A stretch of 7,485 nt of DNA from Bacteriovoracaceae bacterium UBA4573 (GTDB taxonomy: Bacteria > Bdellovibrionota > UBA1018 > UBA923): contig DGKJ01000048.1 of assembly GCA_002387735.1 (NCBI GenBank), positions 18,157 through 25,641 of the forward strand. The letters run 5' to 3'. This document shows, piece by piece, positions 5,340 through 7,485 of this stretch. A model generated the notes under the pieces. That model had not been told where the DNA came from. It searched no databases and was given only the letters and a program-made list of their open reading frames with translations. Within the stretch, counting starts at the first letter, position 1; each line of letters opens with the position of its first letter. Both the position numbers and the translations under genes were made by a program.

Positions 5340-6533
5340 ATGTCGGATCGCATTAGTCGAAGTATAGATATTGCACGCAAGGCGTTTTACCCCGTATTTT
5401 TCTTAGTGCTGACGATCCCGCTGTATGCCCAATCTAAACCGCGAACAGATTGGCTATTTAAAGCAACCGATGACGCCAAGCCAAAGACTTTGACCGTGCG
5501 GCGACTCACCGACGGCGGTGACTTTATTTCCGCCAAACAGTTCTGCTTTTCCTTGGGGTGCAAGCTAGTTTATCAGTGGTCGGCTTCCCGCCTTATTATT
5601 AGCCATCGGACTGAAAAACGGAGCGCCATTCTTAACCGATTTCTGCGGCATGTATTGATTAATGGCAGCGTTTTTAAGTTGGGTAACCCCATCTTAGGGG
5701 ATGCCAAAGACGGCTATCTATTGCCAATGTCGCTGGCGGTGGTTTTGACGCGAGAACTTAAATTAGGAAAGATTTGGTCTGAAGTAGAGCGCCAGCCGAT
5801 AACCGAAACACCGCGAGCCGGAATTCGGGAAGAAGAGCTCAAACGTATAGTGATAGACCCCGGTCACGGCGGAGCCGACCTTGGAACGTCGTCCGGAGGT
5901 ATTTTGGAAAAGGACGTCGCATTGATTTATGCTGTTCGACTTCAAGAGTACTTGCGACGTGAGATTCCAGACCTAGAAGTGTCTTTAACGCGTTCGGGCG
6001 ATGAATATGTAAGTCTGGCCGATCGTGCAAAGTTAGCCAACTCCAAGAATGCGCAGTTATTTTTAAGCTTACATCTAAATCACGCGGCGGACTCCAAGGT
6101 TGAAGGGGTAGAGACTTACATTCTTAGTCCCGACGCTACCGATGACGATGCCAGAAAGGTAGCGTTGTTAGAGAATGAAACTTGGCTCAAGTCCACCCAA
6201 TTAACGGGCGACAAGGCTGGAAAAACGGACCTATTGAAGTCCATTCTGGTCGATATGGAACAAACAAAGTTCATTCAAAGCAGCGCTATGATTGCAGCGC
6301 TCATCAACCAAGAACTGAAAAGTCTCGAAAAAACACGAGGACTAAAGAGTCGCGGCGTGAAACAAGCTATGTTTTATGTGCTTTCCCAGGTGGCAATGCC
6401 CTCGGTTTTGTTAGAAATAGGTTTTTTATCAAGCGCCGGCGACCGTGGCCGATTGATGGACGTGGCATTTCGCGACGAATTTGCTAGAAGCGTGGTCTCA
6501 GCCATTAAACGCTTTGACGAGAGGAAGTATTAG
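5340..6533 (+). CDS. Secreted N-acetylmuramoyl-L-alanine amidase (Amidase_3, zinc-dependent)
   Basis: The enzyme cuts the bond between MurNAc and L-alanine in peptidoglycan in the periplasm, typically for septum splitting or wall remodelling. The 397-residue protein has a signal peptide (Arg/Lys-rich start, hydrophobic core about 15-29, likely cleavage in the LYAQS region). A domain of about residues 45-140 with VLINGSVFKLGNP and YLLPMSLAVVL resembles copper-amine-oxidase N-terminal-like wall-associated domains rather than AMIN. The catalytic domain occupies 168-397. Zinc ligands are His176 (DPGHGG), Glu190 (LEKDV) and His245 (SLHLN), with catalytic Glu359 (VLLEIGFLSS). About 110 residues lie between His245 and Glu359, as in AmiA/B/C-type enzymes, which can carry an activator-controlled inhibitory helix there. 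In a predator it could act on its own or prey wall; that is speculation. It is probably transcribed with rph, two bases downstream, whose ribosome binding site lies inside this gene's end. The ATG start has only a weak site. Confidence 0.94.
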   Translation: MSDRISRSIDIARKAFYPVFFLVLTIPLYAQSKPRTDWLFKATDDAKPKTLTVRRLTDGGDFISAKQFCFSLGCKLVYQWSASRLIISHRTEKRSAILNRFLRHVLINGSVFKLGNPILGDAKDGYLLPMSLAVVLTRELKLGKIWSEVERQPITETPRAGIREEELKRIVIDPGHGGADLGTSSGGILEKDVALIYAVRLQEYLRREIPDLEVSLTRSGDEYVSLADRAKLANSKNAQLFLSLHLNHAADSKVEGVETYILSPDATDDDARKVALLENETWLKSTQLTGDKAGKTDLLKSILVDMEQTKFIQSSAMIAALINQELKSLEKTRGLKSRGVKQAMFYVLSQVAMPSVLLEIGFLSSAGDRGRLMDVAFRDEFARSVVSAIKRFDERKY

Positions 6534-6535
6534 CT

Positions 6536-7255
6536 ATGCCAACCATTGAACGTTCTTTTAATCGCGGTTCGGGCGATTTGCGGCCCGTTAAAATTACAAC
6601 TGGGGTAAATGCCTATGCCGAAGGTTCGGTAATGGTTGAGTTTGGTGGCACCAAAGTGCTTGTCACTGCTTCGGTCGAAGAAAGTGTTCCCGCTTGGTTG
6701 AAAGGCAAAGGTCAGGGGTGGATCACCTCCGAATATGGCATGCTTCCGCGTGCGACGCACACGCGTTCCAAACGCGAACGCGATAAACTTTCTGGCCGCA
6801 CCCACGAAATTCAACGCCTCATTGGGCGCGCGTTGCGTACTTGCATAGATCTGGGGCGCGTCGGTGAACGTACCATTATGGTCGACTGTGACGTCATACA
6901 AGCCGACGGTGGAACTCGCACGGCGTCGATCACGGGCGGATATGTCGCCTTGGCTCTTGCAATGAAAAAATTGGCCGCTACCCAAGCTTGGAATAAGACA
7001 CCAATAATTGAACAGGTAGCCGCGGTGAGTGTGGGTTTGAAGAACGGCGAAGTCTTGGTGGATCTAGATTATAAAGAAGACTCCAGCTGCGAAGTGGACA
7101 TGAACTTCGTAATGACTGCCAGCGGTTTATTTGTAGAAATTCAGGGAACCGCAGAGCATAAGCCATTTTCGCAAGGTGATATGCAAAAAATGACTGCGTC
7201 GGCTATGGAAGCCTTGGCCAAATTGCATCAAATTCAAAAAGACGCGCTTCTCTAA
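6536..7255 (+). CDS. rph: Ribonuclease PH (tRNA 3'-end processing, phosphorolytic)
   Basis: RNase PH removes nucleotides downstream of the CCA end of tRNA precursors by phosphorolysis in the cytoplasm and works as a hexamer. The 239-residue protein is full length. It shows LRPVKITTG (15-23), EGSVMVEFGGTKVL (29-42), GWITSEYGMLPRAT (61-74), the SGRTHEIQRLIGRALR stretch (86-101), ADGGTRTASITG (123-134) with the phosphate-binding Arg128, and the catalytic acid region EDSSCEVDMN (181-190) with Asp182 and Asp188. Some N-terminal residues (ERSFNRGSGD) differ from the usual RPDGR-type opening. The start is supported by GAGGAAG at 6521-6527, eight bases before the ATG. It follows the amidase gene by two bases. 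The often-seen neighbour rdgB is not present downstream in this window. Confidence 0.97.
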   Translation: MPTIERSFNRGSGDLRPVKITTGVNAYAEGSVMVEFGGTKVLVTASVEESVPAWLKGKGQGWITSEYGMLPRATHTRSKRERDKLSGRTHEIQRLIGRALRTCIDLGRVGERTIMVDCDVIQADGGTRTASITGGYVALALAMKKLAATQAWNKTPIIEQVAAVSVGLKNGEVLVDLDYKEDSSCEVDMNFVMTASGLFVEIQGTAEHKPFSQGDMQKMTASAMEALAKLHQIQKDALL

Positions 7256-7380
7256 CGGAGCGATTTTTAGGATAACCCCGAAAGTTTTACGCCCGCCCCG
7301 GCCAGCGCATCTGTTGTGGCAACCGAAGCTAAGCCAGGTACTTTTCGAAGAAATATTTTAAGTGGCAATTAGTTGAAAGA
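7256..7380. other. Intergenic stretch after rph with no convincing gene
   Basis: I see no clear terminator for rph and no recognisable RNA here. The only open frame with protein-like composition is a 33-codon minus-strand frame at 7267-7368 starting with TTG (MPLKIFLRKV...), which lacks a ribosome binding site and lies beyond the terminator of the next gene. I treat it as unproven. Confidence 0.5.
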
Positions 7381-7423
7381 AAATAAAAAATCAGGAGCCT
7401 CGTCGATCGACGAGGCCCCTGAT
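7381..7423 (-). terminator. Strong intrinsic terminator of the minus-strand gene entering from the right
   Basis: Bases 7390-7423 form an almost perfect 17-bp inverted repeat (one A-C mismatch), whose central 20 bases (7397-7416) are a perfect palindrome. On the minus strand it is followed directly by TTTTTATTT (7389-7381). On the plus strand there is no T-tract after it, so it works toward the left. It begins one base after the stop codon of the partial gene at 7425-7485. Confidence 0.85.
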
Positions 7424-7424
7424 C

Positions 7425-7485
7425 TCACTGCACCCAAGTCAACATCAGTTCGCTGTACCGTTTTTCCACCACCGAGCGTTTATCC
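7425..7485 (-). CDS. C-terminal end of an unidentified protein, cut by window edge
   Basis: Reading leftward from the window edge, one frame stays open for 19 codons and ends ...SELMLTWVQ followed by TGA at 7427-7425. The other two minus-strand frames hit stops. The immediate position before a strong leftward terminator supports a real gene end. The fragment is Arg/Lys-rich and then hydrophobic; it is too short to name a family. The gene would be convergent with rph. Confidence 0.55.
   Translation of the reverse strand, partial: DKRSVVEKRYSELMLTWVQ

Noticed and set aside
6530..6985. 151-codon minus-strand frame opposite rph
   Set aside because: It is antisense to the conserved RNase PH core and recognisable as no family.
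7256..7390. Terminator for rph on the plus strand
   Set aside because: No GC-rich hairpin followed by T residues was found on that strand. Short T runs near 7264 and 7288 lack a preceding stem.
7390..7423. Attachment site or regulatory operator at the 20-base palindrome
   Set aside because: The T-tract immediately after it on the minus strand and the adjoining stop codon make an intrinsic terminator the simpler reading.

Overview
The window looks like chromosomal DNA from a Bdellovibrio-like predatory or Bdellovibrionota bacterium. That placement is an inference. It rests on the RomR-type response regulator, the closely packed core metabolic genes, the mixed codon use and frequent non-ATG starts, and on family resemblance from memory rather than on a search. 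There are eight complete protein genes, two protein genes cut by the window edges, and one clear RNA gene.

Left part (1-2243). The 5' half of a dUTPase gene (dut, minus strand) runs off the left end. It follows, probably in one transcript, a small secreted beta-barrel-like protein gene. Divergent from these is an RmlD-like extended SDR gene whose usual catalytic tyrosine is a phenylalanine. Its 3' end overlaps, by 69 bases, the 3' end of a convergent gene of unknown function (1644-2243, minus).

Centre (2244-3664). The 263-base stretch between the unknown gene and the response regulator is not empty. It encodes a 6S RNA (ssrS) on the minus strand, recognised from a 12-bp closing stem, a block very similar to the apical part of E. 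coli 6S RNA, and a -10 box placed exactly for the predicted 5' end. The 6S promoter is interleaved with the promoter of the plus-strand response regulator, so the two should compete. The regulator has an intact receiver domain, a long acidic and proline-rich linker and a short conserved helical tail, an architecture like the polarity protein RomR.

Right part (3665-7485). nadC and birA (NAD and biotin cofactor genes) form a translationally coupled minus-strand pair. Divergent from them, a secreted zinc amidase gene and rph (RNase PH) form a tight plus-strand pair. After rph lie about 125 bases without a convincing gene. Then comes a strong intrinsic terminator pointing left, which ends a minus-strand gene of which only the last 19 codons are visible.

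I found no mobile element, CRISPR array, tRNA, rRNA or obvious defence system. The most noteworthy items are the 6S RNA with its shared promoter region, the RomR-like regulator, and the tyrosine-less SDR protein.
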